From NCBI GenBank assembly GCA_043738565.1, contig JAYUGA010000123.1, forward strand, positions 1 to 15,017: a DNA stretch of 15,017 nt, read 5' to 3'. This document shows, piece by piece, positions 6,255 through 15,000 of the stretch. The notes beneath the pieces were generated by a model. The model did not search any database and was not told the origin of the DNA. It saw nothing but the letters and a program-made list of their open reading frames with translations. Both the position numbers and the translations under genes were made by a program. The DNA comes from Stagnihabitans sp043738565 (GTDB lineage Bacteria > Pseudomonadota > Alphaproteobacteria > Rhodobacterales > Rhodobacteraceae). Every line of letters begins with the position of its first letter. The stretch's first letter is position 1.

Positions 6255-6928
6255 GCACGCTGCCCCGTCGTTGAATGCCCCGTCAGATCAAACAGCCCGG
6301 TCGCCACCTCGTCCTGTGGCAGGCCCGAGGTCAAAATCAGTCGCGCGGTGCCGTCGATCGTGGCCGACCAGGCGCAGGCGCGGTTCAACTGGCCATCGGC
6401 CAGATCCAGCGCCAGATCGGCGCAGAACAGGTCCGGCACCTCGTTCGACAAGACCAGCGAGGTGCCGGAAGTCAGGATGCGGCTGGGCAGGCCCATCGGG
6501 CGCAGGGCCAGCCCCGCCAGCCGTTCGCCCAGGGCTTCGCGGGTCATGGCGTCGTCCAAAGCGTCCAGAGCCACCGCCTCCAGCCCGTCCAGCACCGGGC
6601 CTTGCCAGATCAGATTGCGCAAGGCCGCCTGTTCCTCGTAGCCGGTCTGCGCCACCAGGGTCAGTGGAAACTGCCGCCCGACCCGGTCGACCGAGGGCAT
6701 CAGCACCCCCACCACGCCCTGCGTCCCGGCGACGCTGGGCGGCAGGGCGAAACGCCAGATCGGCGCGGACATGTAGCAATCCTCGAACCGGTCGTCCAAG
6801 GCTTGCCGCGCTGCCAGCAGAGTGGTTTGCAGCCAGATATCCCAGGGCGTGACGAACTCGCGCTCGGCACCCAGACGAAAGAAGTCGCCGAGCGCCGGGA
6901 TTTTGCCATAGGCACCAAATGTCGCCAT
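6251..6928 (-). CDS. tagF: T6SS-associated post-translational repressor TagF
   Basis: This is a 225-residue cytoplasmic protein (ImpM in rhizobial naming). Its start M-A-T-F-G-A-Y-G-K-I-P-A-L-G-D-F-F-R and the block A-P-I-W-R-F-A-L, with P-S-V-D-R-V-G-R-x-F-P-L-T-L, are the hallmarks of the TagF family. TagF holds the T6SS off, acting independently of the phosphorylation switch in Pseudomonas and by binding Fha in other species. The start at 6928 is preferred because it lies in the T-G-A-T-G overlap with tssM and begins the conserved domain; the 60-residue upstream extension to 7108 lies entirely inside tssM and has no family features. The stop overlaps the pppA start. In Agrobacterium TagF and PppA are fused in one protein; here they are separate. 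Confidence 0.94.
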   Translation of the reverse strand: MATFGAYGKIPALGDFFRLGAEREFVTPWDIWLQTTLLAARQALDDRFEDCYMSAPIWRFALPPSVAGTQGVVGVLMPSVDRVGRQFPLTLVAQTGYEEQAALRNLIWQGPVLDGLEAVALDALDDAMTREALGERLAGLALRPMGLPSRILTSGTSLVLSNEVPDLFCADLALDLADGQLNRACAWSATIDGTARLILTSGLPQDEVATGLFDLTGHSTTGQRA

Positions 6929-9900
6929 CAGAACGACGACGGACAAGAGAAGGCCGCCAGCGCGGGCAGGCTGAACGGGCTGACCACCGAGCCTGACTGC
7001 ATCTGGAAGATCGCGATCCGCCCGCCAACGTTGAAGATCACCCGTTTGCGGTCGGGCACGTTGGTGGCGCGGACCTCGGCGCTGTCCAGCAGGCGGAACC
7101 AGCCCCACGGGCCGTCCTTGGTCACCGCACTTTCCCCGCCCGCCAGGGGTGGCGCAAACATCACCTGCGCCACGCCGACGGCACCGGGCCAGGTGATCGC
7201 GGTGGGCAAGGGCTGCCCGGCATTCTGCGCGAAGGTCACGTTCTGGCCGTCGATGGTCAGCGTCACCTGCTGCGCGTTCGGGTCGAGCGCCACCGGGGTC
7301 ATCTGGAAACTGGCCGCCGGGATCGGGCCGGTGGCAAAGAACGCATCCTTGATCTCTGACGCGGCCTGCAACTGGGCCAGCACGGCGGGCGAAATGCCAA
7401 GGTCGGCACCATTGACCGCTTTCCAGGTCCAGGGTTTGACCGAAGTGTCGATCAGATCCTTGAGGTTGGCGGTCATGAAGCCGTCGATCAGCCCGCCCGG
7501 CCCGAACAATTTCTGGAAATCCTGCATGCCCATGTCAGCCGCAGCGCGCCGGTCGAACGGATAGCGCTTGGTCGTGGCCTGGGTGCAGAACGGCAGGACC
7601 GCCGACTGCCAGGCCGCGTTGATCGACGACCTCGTGCCATCGGCGGTGATCCCCGCGCCACCGGTGGTGATCTGGCTGGCCCACCGCGCCAAAGGCCCCT
7701 GCACCTGCGCCGCCGCCTGTTGCAGCGCCGCCAGTGAATCGGTGCCAGAGGCGGCATTGGCCCCGTTGCCGCGAAACGCGATCTTGTTCAGGTCCTGATA
7801 GACCTGGGTCAGCGAGGCCATCAGATTGTCCAGCTGTGACGGCTGGTTGTCGACGCGGGTCACCAGTTGATGCAGCCAGGCAAAGCGTTCCTCGACAAAG
7901 GTGCCCGGCGGTTTCGGGGGCGGCGCACCCGAGGTGGTGGCCGCCGACTTCAGCGCCTCGATCAGCAGCCGGGTGCGGATGCTGGATTTCTGTTCCACCG
8001 CATCATTGGCGACGATACTGGTGGTGTCGGTGCCAAGCGCCTTGGTGTCGATCGGCGCGTTTACCGCGGTCAGCCGGGTTTCCTTGTCGACCGCGTTCAG
8101 GATGTTGACGATGGGCGAGGTCGGGCCGGACAGGATGTTGGTCACCTCGACCGCCTGCTGCATGCTGGACAAGGGCACCACGTCGATATCGCCCAGCATC
8201 GTGTCATAGCGCTGGATGAAGTCGTTGTAATACAGGTCCAGCACATCGCGGGTGATCGCGGCCAGGGCGGTCGGCGATTGGTCGATCTTGACCTTCGGCC
8301 CCAGCACCCAGCTGTCGCGCTGAATGCTTTCAGCGACGCTCAGCGCCTGATCCTTGAAGACCTTGTTGAAACCGTCATAGGTGAAAATCCCCTCGATCCC
8401 CTCGTTCAGCGGTTTGCCGGAGGTGCGCAGGAAAGCCTTCTCCAGGTTCGGCCCGCCGATATCGGTCAGCCGGAACTGCGGCAGCGACACGGCGGCGGCA
8501 GAGTTGATGATGCCATTGTAGACCCGCTGCGCGGTGGGCATCTGCGCGAGGATGCCTTGCACCTGCTCGACCAAGGGGCCGTTCAGGGCAATCTCCTGCA
8601 TCGGCTGGCCCAAGAGCGCGTTCAGATGAAACAGCAGGTCGGCGCGCAAGCCGTCATTCTCGGAGCCGGGATAGGACACTTCCCAATCCGCCATCATCCA
8701 TTCGCGGATCTGATCGGCATCCATCGTCCCTTGCAGACCCAGCATCAGATAGACCTTGAGCGCACCATACAGGATATCGGGGTTGTTGATGCTGCCCGAC
8801 ATCTGGTCTTCCAGACGCAGCAGCAGCCGTGGCAGCAACAGGGTATTCAGCGCGGCGCGGTAGCTCTGCCCGGTCTGGTTGGCCAGCGTGCTGCCCTGAT
8901 ACAGGCCCCAGGTCAGTTTGTAAGGCGGATCGGACGGGTCGGCCGCCGCCGGGTCAATCGTCGGCGGGATCGGGTTGACCGGCAGATTGCGCAGGATGTT
9001 CAGCGCCGGCACCACGGCAGACACATCAGTATCGGCGACCGGATTGCCCGGTATCGTCGCCGCCGCCGCCTGATATTGCGTCACCTGACCTGCCACCTGC
9101 GCCATCAGGTCGACGTTGCCGAAATAGCTGCGCGCCCACAGCCCGCCGGTGATGGCGGCGACCAGCAGCGTGGCGGCAATGGCCAGCCGCTTGCTCCAGC
9201 GGTAGCGCCGTTCGACCTTGTCATCGGCAGAGACCAGGCCGGCCTCTGGGAAGACCACGTCCATGAACAACCGCGTCAGGAAAAAGCTGCGCCCGGTGCC
9301 GCGGCCGGTGCCGATGGCCTGCCGGCCAATGCCAAAGGTGCGCGCCATGCCCATCATCAACCGGTCAATCGGCGTGCCCTCCTGAGTGCCCGAAGTGAAA
9401 TAGACCCCGCGCAGCATCTGGCGATCTTCAAACCGGCTGTCCTGAAACACCTCGGCCAGAAAGGTCCGCGCGGTGGCGCGCACCGAGGCGACTTGCGCCG
9501 GAAAGCCCGCAATCAGGCTGCGGCGCTGGTGGTCGGTTTCCGACTGCATCCGGTCCAGCAATTGCACGTTCAACTGCCCCAGGAGTGCTGCAAATTCGTC
9601 ATCAAAAGCCGCGACAGGCGACGCCTCGCCGCGGGCCTTGTCCAGAGGCAGGGTAAATCCCCAGACCTGCTCGCGGTCTTCCTTGCCCAGATTGTCGAAA
9701 TATTCGGTGAAACCGGCGATCATGTCGGCCTTGGTGAACAGCACATAGACCGGAAAGCGCACGCCCAGCTTTTCGCGCAATTCGGCCAGACGGCGGCGGA
9801 CCGAGCGGGCATGACCCTTTTGCGTGACCTCGTCCTGCAACGACAGGTCGGATAGGGAAATCGCGATTAGCGCGCCATTGATCGGCTGCCGGATCCGGTG

Positions 9901-10554
9901 TTTTTTCAACAGGTTGAGGAAACCGAGCCATGCCGCATTGTCGGCATCGGCATCGGATTCCTGCGTCGTATAGCGGCCCGCCGTGTCGATCAGGACCGCG
10001 TTGTCGGTAAACCACCAGTCGCAGTTCCGCGTGCCGCCGACGCCGCCGATGGCCGATTTGCCATATTCATCCGCCAGCGGGAATTGCAGGCCGGAATTCA
10101 CGATGGCCGTGGTCTTGCCCGCGCCCGGCGGGCCGATCATCACATACCACGGCAATTCATAGAGGCTGCGCCGCCCGCCCCTCGACTTTTTCAGCTTGGC
10201 AATCGCGCCGCGCATCTTGTCGCGCAGCTCGCCCAGTTCCGCCGAAACCGCCTCGCTCTCGGCATCGGCGGCGACTTCCTCGGGGCCTTTGACGATATCT
10301 TCTTCCAAGGTCTTGTTGTGGTAATAACGCACCAGAAACACCGCAAGCAGCCAGATCAGGCAGATCGCCCACAGAATGCCGATGAAGATCAGGCGGCCAA
10401 AGGGGGCATCAAACGGGCGGAAGGCGTCGGTGCCGATGTACGGGCTGAAATACCAGACCACCAGCGACAGGATCAGCGTCACCACCGGCAGGATGAAATA
10501 GATCGACCCCATGAACCGGAAGATCGCCACGAAAAATTTGAGAACCTTCATCAT
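6928..10554 (-). CDS. tssM: T6SS membrane complex protein TssM (IcmF-like)
   Basis: This 1208-residue inner-membrane protein is of normal family length (about 1,100-1,250). Two N-terminal membrane helices (about 16-36 and 54-76) precede a cytoplasmic NTPase-like domain with an intact Walker A G-P-P-G-A-G-K-T-T (141-149) and a Walker B-like V-L-I-D-T-A-G-R-Y (187-195), plus F-T-K-A-D (273-277). A third helix at about 457-475 leads to the large periplasmic part (about 480-1208), whose end normally contacts the TssJ lipoprotein. TssM spans the envelope and, with TssL, forms the channel that docks the baseplate. The start at 10554 shares one base with the tssL stop (T-G-A-T-G), and the stop shares one base with the tagF start, so the genes are translationally coupled. 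A second Met codon follows at once (M-M-K), leaving one residue of ambiguity. Confidence 0.97.
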   Translation of the reverse strand: MMKVLKFFVAIFRFMGSIYFILPVVTLILSLVVWYFSPYIGTDAFRPFDAPFGRLIFIGILWAICLIWLLAVFLVRYYHNKTLEEDIVKGPEEVAADAESEAVSAELGELRDKMRGAIAKLKKSRGGRRSLYELPWYVMIGPPGAGKTTAIVNSGLQFPLADEYGKSAIGGVGGTRNCDWWFTDNAVLIDTAGRYTTQESDADADNAAWLGFLNLLKKHRIRQPINGALIAISLSDLSLQDEVTQKGHARSVRRRLAELREKLGVRFPVYVLFTKADMIAGFTEYFDNLGKEDREQVWGFTLPLDKARGEASPVAAFDDEFAALLGQLNVQLLDRMQSETDHQRRSLIAGFPAQVASVRATARTFLAEVFQDSRFEDRQMLRGVYFTSGTQEGTPIDRLMMGMARTFGIGRQAIGTGRGTGRSFFLTRLFMDVVFPEAGLVSADDKVERRYRWSKRLAIAATLLVAAITGGLWARSYFGNVDLMAQVAGQVTQYQAAAATIPGNPVADTDVSAVVPALNILRNLPVNPIPPTIDPAAADPSDPPYKLTWGLYQGSTLANQTGQSYRAALNTLLLPRLLLRLEDQMSGSINNPDILYGALKVYLMLGLQGTMDADQIREWMMADWEVSYPGSENDGLRADLLFHLNALLGQPMQEIALNGPLVEQVQGILAQMPTAQRVYNGIINSAAAVSLPQFRLTDIGGPNLEKAFLRTSGKPLNEGIEGIFTYDGFNKVFKDQALSVAESIQRDSWVLGPKVKIDQSPTALAAITRDVLDLYYNDFIQRYDTMLGDIDVVPLSSMQQAVEVTNILSGPTSPIVNILNAVDKETRLTAVNAPIDTKALGTDTTSIVANDAVEQKSSIRTRLLIEALKSAATTSGAPPPKPPGTFVEERFAWLHQLVTRVDNQPSQLDNLMASLTQVYQDLNKIAFRGNGANAASGTDSLAALQQAAAQVQGPLARWASQITTGGAGITADGTRSSINAAWQSAVLPFCTQATTKRYPFDRRAAADMGMQDFQKLFGPGGLIDGFMTANLKDLIDTSVKPWTWKAVNGADLGISPAVLAQLQAASEIKDAFFATGPIPAASFQMTPVALDPNAQQVTLTIDGQNVTFAQNAGQPLPTAITWPGAVGVAQVMFAPPLAGGESAVTKDGPWGWFRLLDSAEVRATNVPDRKRVIFNVGGRIAIFQMQSGSVVSPFSLPALAAFSCPSSF

Positions 10555-11963
10555 CAGGCGCCCTCTCCCTTGACGAGAAGTATTTCAATCCGGCGGTTGG
10601 CGGCGCGGCCATCCTTGGTCTTGTTGTCGGCGATCGGTTCCTTGTCGCCACGGCCCTCGGCAAGGATCCGGCTGGGGTCACCGACCACAGGAGCCAGCAT
10701 TTTCAGGACCTTATCGGCCCGGGCCTGCGACAGTTCGTCGTTGCTTTTGAACCGCCCGCCGCCGACCTTGGAGCTGTCGGAATGGCCGGCAATCACGATA
10801 TTGCCCTTCTCGTCCTTCAAAGCTTCGGCCACCCGGTTGATCGGATCGACAAATGCCTTGTTCAGCGCATCCGAGCCGGAGGCGAACATGCCGATGCCCG
10901 ACATGCGGATCGTCAGGGTGTTGCCCTTCTGAAACACCGTGATGATGCCTTCCTTGATTTCGGGCGCCAGAAAGCTCGACAATTGCGCAACCTTGTCAAC
11001 TTCCTCTTTCTGCGGTGGCGGTGGCGGCGGTGGCGGGGCGCGGCGCAACAGGGTGGCGACGGTGCCGGTGTCCAGCGCGGAAATCTGGCCGAGGATGACA
11101 TCGGACCTCTGAGCAAGCGCCCAGGTGAACCCGGCGAAGGTCAGCGCCACGATGGCGGCGGTGGCCCCGATCGCGATCCAGACCGGACGCCAGGCCGACA
11201 GCGCCTTGTAAGGCCGCAGAACGCCCTTCCAGCGCGGGCTCAGGTCGCGTTCCGCATCGCCGCGCTGACCGCGAATGATCCGGGCCAGCGCGTTGCGGAT
11301 TTGCAGGTGCTTGTCCGGGCCCCCCGCCTCGACCCGCAGCCGCCCCTCGAACCCCAGCGACAGGCACATATACAGGAATTCCAGCAGGTCGATGTTGGTG
11401 TTGGGGTCTTGTTCCAGCCGAGCCAGCAGGTCGTAGAACCGGTCGCCGCCCACGGTTTCGCGGTGGAAGGTGCCGACCATCGACTGCTGCGCCCAGACCG
11501 ATTGCTCGCCCCACGGCGTGTTCAGCACCACATCATCCAGCGTGGCGCACAGGGCATAGCGCGCCACCTTGACCTTTTGCGCATCCTGCCCGGCCTTCAG
11601 CGCAGCATTCTCAAACCCGCGCACTTCCGCCATCACCGACTGGCGCAGCTTTTCGGGGTCCATATGCTGCGCCCGGTTGCGAATACGGCTGACCAGTGAC
11701 AACAGCGGCGTCGCAAGTGCCGTCAGCGGGTTCATGCCCGTCAGCGAAATCGTATTGGCGTCGTTGCTGCCTGAGGGGCGCTGCTGCGCGGCGGAGGCCG
11801 GAATGCCCATCGTCGGCGACGGGTCAGCGGCAGCAGGTGCATAGCTTTGCTGGGGCGTTTGTGGCGTAGAGGCAGGCGTGGGGATGCGTTTACCGCCCGG
11901 ATTGGGCCGGATCACCGTCCGTTCGCTGTCATCGGGTTCGGCAAAGGGGTCTTTGTTCGCCAT
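10554..11963 (-). CDS. tssL: T6SS membrane complex protein TssL (DotU) with C-terminal OmpA-like domain
   Basis: The protein has 469 residues. A disordered, Pro/Ser-rich N-terminus (1-75) carries S-E-R-T-V-I-R-P-N-P-G-G (Thr16), matching the site I recall being phosphorylated by PpkA in Agrobacterium TssL. The cytoplasmic DotU domain follows (about 76-250; A-T-L-D-D-V-V-L-N-T-P-W-G and E-F-L-Y-M-C-L-S-L-G-F-E-G-R are diagnostic), then one membrane helix (about 258-280), eight consecutive prolines (310-317), and a periplasmic OmpA-like domain (about 335-465; I-A-G-H-S-D, L-S-Q-A-R-A, G-R-G-D, N-R-R-I-E-I). This is a 'specialised' TssL that binds peptidoglycan itself. It recruits TssM and anchors the baseplate via TssK. 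A strong AGGAGGA site (11968-11974) supports ATG 11963, 62 nt after tssK. Confidence 0.97.
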   Translation of the reverse strand: MANKDPFAEPDDSERTVIRPNPGGKRIPTPASTPQTPQQSYAPAAADPSPTMGIPASAAQQRPSGSNDANTISLTGMNPLTALATPLLSLVSRIRNRAQHMDPEKLRQSVMAEVRGFENAALKAGQDAQKVKVARYALCATLDDVVLNTPWGEQSVWAQQSMVGTFHRETVGGDRFYDLLARLEQDPNTNIDLLEFLYMCLSLGFEGRLRVEAGGPDKHLQIRNALARIIRGQRGDAERDLSPRWKGVLRPYKALSAWRPVWIAIGATAAIVALTFAGFTWALAQRSDVILGQISALDTGTVATLLRRAPPPPPPPPQKEEVDKVAQLSSFLAPEIKEGIITVFQKGNTLTIRMSGIGMFASGSDALNKAFVDPINRVAEALKDEKGNIVIAGHSDSSKVGGGRFKSNDELSQARADKVLKMLAPVVGDPSRILAEGRGDKEPIADNKTKDGRAANRRIEILLVKGEGA

Positions 11964-12025
11964 CTTGTCCTCCTTCGCGCCTTCATGTTCTTTCGCAAGT
12001 TATGGCCATAAGCTCTTGGGATAAC
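11964..12025 (-). promoter_or_regulatory. tssK-tssL spacer with a strong ribosome binding site and a palindrome
   Basis: This is the longest gap inside the minus-strand operon. On the minus strand, AGGAGGA (11968-11974) sits 4 nt before the tssL ATG and is the strongest Shine-Dalgarno in the window. A perfect 12-base palindrome, TTATGGCCATAA (12000-12011), lies between the tssK stop and that site. It could be a protein-binding site or an RNA element; no promoter is evident. Confidence 0.4.
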
Positions 12026-13366
12026 TCAGGTATTCCGGATCGCCCATAGCTCCATCGCCAGGCCCGGATAGTCGCCCGACACATGCACCGCGATGCCGCC
12101 CGACGTGGTCATCTTGCCCCAGTACGGGCTTTCGCTTTCCAACTGAAAGTAGACGACCCCGGCATGATAGGGAATTTGCCGCGGTGCCACTGGCAGGGGC
12201 CGCAACGCGATCCCCGGCAGGGCCGAGTTGACCAATTGGCGAATTTCCTCGACCGGGCCGATCTTGACCTGACCGGAAAAGTGCCGCCGGATCGCCTCGT
12301 CCGGGATCTCTGCCTTGACCGCCAGCACGAAGCCCGCCGTCGACAGCAGTTTGCGGTCGGCGATGACGCCGACCGAGATGCCGTATTTGCGCGGCTCCAG
12401 CGGGATCGAGATCGCGGTCGCCTCCAGCACCGAGGACAGATATTGCCGCAGGGTGCGGACCAGCGGCGCAAAGCTGCGGGTCAGATCGTCGTGGCGATAG
12501 GCCGGAATCTCCGGTGCCTTCTTGTCGCTCGCCATGAAGGTCGCCAGTTGGCCCGCCAGTTTCAGACCCTCGGCAAACACCGTGGCGGGGTGGACGTTTT
12601 CGATGGTGCCCAGATGGCGGATCATCGGCAGGGCAGAGTTCACCACCATCAGCAGCAGGAAATCGGTTATTTCCGCCACCGCCCGGGTCGAGCCGCTGTC
12701 GGACAGGCGGCCCGACAAAGCGGTAACGCGGTGCGCCAAAAGCCCCTCCAACTCGCGCAGGAAACCGACCAGCGGCATGGCGGCGCGAACGTCCAGACAG
12801 GACGCGATGAAGCCGCCGTCCAGAATGACCTCGCGGTCAGGCCGCACCTCGATGATGCGGGCGATGGGAATGGTCAGCTTGTCGGCCAGATCATCGACGG
12901 CAAGGGCGAATTGCAGCCGCAGCTTGCCAACGCCCAACGTCACCGCCTTGCGGTCCTGCGACATGGTGTCGGTCACTTCAATCTCGGTGGGACGCAGGCG
13001 GCTGGCCGACAGTTCGGCCCCGGTTAGGTCAACTTCCGACGCGCCCTGACGGCGCTGCGGCACCGACAGGTAGACCACGCAATCCTTGATGTTCGGCGGC
13101 ACTTCCAGTGCGGGCGGGTGATCTTCGGTCGAAGGCACCCGGAACACCGTGCCGTCCTGGGTCAGACCCGTCGCGCCCTTGATGGCGAATTGGCCGACCT
13201 TCAGCGCCGCCTCGTCAATTTCCAGCGTCGACACCCCCCAGGCATAGGGCAGCACCCGGCGGGCAAGGCCGGTCACCAGCGCCTCGGCATAGCGGTCGGC
13301 CTGCTGGAAATGGTGCGGCTGAAGGAACAGGCCTTCGGTCCACAATACCTTGCTGTCCCAGGACAT
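12026..13366 (-). CDS. tssK: T6SS baseplate protein TssK
   Basis: This 446-residue cytoplasmic protein has the usual TssK length. It opens with the family signature K-V-L-W-T-E-G-L-F-L-Q-P-H-H-F-Q-Q-A-D-R-Y (residues 6-26) and ends with a C-terminal head domain (about 320-446) containing P-I-P-Y-H-A/Y-F-Q-L-E-type strands (here Q-I-P-Y-H-A-G-V-V-Y-F-Q-L-E). TssK trimers attach to the baseplate wedge through the N-terminal shoulder and to TssL/TssM through the head domain, so it is the link between the tail and the membrane complex. The ATG at 13366 has an AGGAG site 5 nt upstream (13372-13376) that overlaps the stop codon of the FHA gene, an arrangement that couples their translation. Nothing is missing or unusual. 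Confidence 0.97.
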   Translation of the reverse strand: MSWDSKVLWTEGLFLQPHHFQQADRYAEALVTGLARRVLPYAWGVSTLEIDEAALKVGQFAIKGATGLTQDGTVFRVPSTEDHPPALEVPPNIKDCVVYLSVPQRRQGASEVDLTGAELSASRLRPTEIEVTDTMSQDRKAVTLGVGKLRLQFALAVDDLADKLTIPIARIIEVRPDREVILDGGFIASCLDVRAAMPLVGFLRELEGLLAHRVTALSGRLSDSGSTRAVAEITDFLLLMVVNSALPMIRHLGTIENVHPATVFAEGLKLAGQLATFMASDKKAPEIPAYRHDDLTRSFAPLVRTLRQYLSSVLEATAISIPLEPRKYGISVGVIADRKLLSTAGFVLAVKAEIPDEAIRRHFSGQVKIGPVEEIRQLVNSALPGIALRPLPVAPRQIPYHAGVVYFQLESESPYWGKMTTSGGIAVHVSGDYPGLAMELWAIRNT

Positions 13367-13374
13367 GCCGTCTC

Positions 13375-14991
13375 CTATTTTTGCGCCTTAAGCCGGGCCA
13401 GTTGGTCTTTGTAGGCTTGCGCGAATTCCCGGGCGAACAGCTCGTGGAAATCGTTTTCGGCCTGATCGGAAATCTCAGCATACATCGCTTCGTAGGTTTC
13501 CCAGTACTGCGCCTTGCGGTTTTTCAGAAATCCGCCAAAGCCGCCCTTGGCCTCGATCTTGGTGGTCAGGGTGGCGGGATTCAGCTTGCCCAGCACGCCT
13601 TTCAGCGCCGCCACCATCCCCGTGACCATCGCCACCTCATGCGCCTTGATGTCCTCCAGCGCCTGGGTCGCCGCAAGTTCCGCCGCAAGGTAGCCGCGCA
13701 CCGTGGGTTTCACCATCGCCTCGATCGCCTGTTCCGGGCTGATCGAGAATTTCAACGGGTTGTTGCCGCCGACATTGACCATGGTCTGCTCGATGCGGAA
13801 TTCCGATTTGATCGAAGTCCGGGTCATCAGAATCTCGCGCAGACCGGTGATCATGGATTTGAGCGTACGACCGAGACGCGTCATCGTGTCGGCCAGTTCG
13901 GCATCGCTGATGCGCAATTCGTCCGCGCCAACGGCAGCGAGAAAGGCGCGGGCGGCATCGCTGTTTGCGGGCGACGGCGTTTGCGGCAGCGCGGTTTGCG
14001 GCATCGCGGCTTCAGCCACCACGGGCGGCGGTGGCGGAACGGGCGCTGCGGGCAGATCGCCAAGGTCAGCGGAATCCGCCGGAACCGCAGCTTTTCCGGG
14101 GCGGTTGGGGTCGGTGGCGAACGGGTCGAACGGCGCGGCCTGGGTGGCAAAGGGATCGAATTGCACCGGGGCCAGGACCAGCGCGGCGGGAGCAGCGGCG
14201 ACGGGCGGTGGCGGCGCAGCCGGTGTGGGCGGCGCACCGAAAATATCGTCGTCCGGGATCTGGCGGGCGGCGGGCGGCGGGGCATAGGCGGGCGGGCTTG
14301 CAGGTTTGGCTGCGGGCGGCGTCGGGGCCAGCAGGTCGTCCCAGTCATCCGGAATCGCCGAGCGGGTGGCTTGCGGCGCCCGGAACGCATCGCTGCCGCT
14401 GGCGGAATGATCGCGCATCGCCGGGCCGGTGTTTGTGTCGGCAACTGGTCCCAAAAGTGGGCCATCGTCACCCAGGGGTGGCAAAATCTCGCCAAAATCG
14501 TCTTGTTTGTTGCGGAACTGCCCGGGGCCTTCGGGTTTGCTGGCCCCCAACAAACTGTCCAGAAAATCACCCCCCGGTGCTGCATCATCCAAGAGCGACA
14601 TCGGGTCCGGCGCCCGCGACGCATTGCCGAACGACGCCCGCTCGTCCATCAGCGGCGCGGCGGGTTCGGCGCTGGCGGCACCGACATTCACCACCAGTTC
14701 ATAAGCCCCCATGATCAGCACATCGCCGTCATTGAGCGGCGTTGGCGTGCGGCCCAGCGCGATCTTGCCGTAGTTCAGGAAGGTGCCATTGGTCGAAAGA
14801 TCGACCGCCACCACATTGCCGTTGTGGTTTTCGATCACGCAATGGGTCTTGGAAATCTGGCGATCCGGGTCGGGCAGCACCAGATCATTCTCCTCGCCGC
14901 GCCCAATCGTCAGGCTCGGACCCCGCATCACAACGGGCCGACCATCGCCGGGCACTGCACCGGAAGACTGAAATCGCAGGGTGACGCTCAT
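13375..14991 (-). CDS. tagH: T6SS FHA-domain scaffold protein (Fha/TagH, ImpI-like)
   Basis: The protein has 538 residues. The N-terminal FHA domain (about 1-103) has all phosphothreonine-binding landmarks: I-G-R-G-E-E-N-D (Gly30, Arg31, Asn35), S-K-T-H (Ser47, His50) and S-T-N-G-T-F-L-N (66-73). A long Pro/Ala/Asp-rich linker (about 105-345) follows, with internal repeats such as F-D-P-F-A-T (twice) and I-P-D-D (twice). The C-terminal domain (about 352-538) is the T6SS-specific part, with N-P-L-K-F-S, K-A-H-E-V-A-M-V-T-G-M and W-E-T-Y-E-A-M-Y. Fha proteins read phosphothreonine on TssL or on themselves and promote assembly; TagF can sequester them. The gene leads the visible operon and is 8 nt from tssK. 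The start at 14991 follows A-A-G-G at a spacing of about 8 nt. Confidence 0.95.
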   Translation of the reverse strand: MSVTLRFQSSGAVPGDGRPVVMRGPSLTIGRGEENDLVLPDPDRQISKTHCVIENHNGNVVAVDLSTNGTFLNYGKIALGRTPTPLNDGDVLIMGAYELVVNVGAASAEPAAPLMDERASFGNASRAPDPMSLLDDAAPGGDFLDSLLGASKPEGPGQFRNKQDDFGEILPPLGDDGPLLGPVADTNTGPAMRDHSASGSDAFRAPQATRSAIPDDWDDLLAPTPPAAKPASPPAYAPPPAARQIPDDDIFGAPPTPAAPPPPVAAAPAALVLAPVQFDPFATQAAPFDPFATDPNRPGKAAVPADSADLGDLPAAPVPPPPPVVAEAAMPQTALPQTPSPANSDAARAFLAAVGADELRISDAELADTMTRLGRTLKSMITGLREILMTRTSIKSEFRIEQTMVNVGGNNPLKFSISPEQAIEAMVKPTVRGYLAAELAATQALEDIKAHEVAMVTGMVAALKGVLGKLNPATLTTKIEAKGGFGGFLKNRKAQYWETYEAMYAEISDQAENDFHELFAREFAQAYKDQLARLKAQK

Positions 14992-15000
14992 CTGTCTGCC

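Noticed and set aside
6929..7108. N-terminal extension of tagF by 60 residues
   Set aside because: The extra part lies inside tssM, reads as an Arg/Gly-rich shadow, and the family's conserved start (G-A-Y-G-K-I-P-A-L-G-D-F) begins right after ATG 6928 in a T-G-A-T-G junction.
7867..9855. A 662-codon open frame on the plus strand
   Set aside because: It lies wholly opposite tssM. Its translation is rich in Arg, His, Gln and Gly with no recognisable domain, typical of antisense frames in GC-rich genes.
11019..11042. Proline-codon run as a possible DNA repeat array
   Set aside because: It is eight proline codons (CCG/CCA) in tssL forming a short spacer in the protein, not a repeat element.
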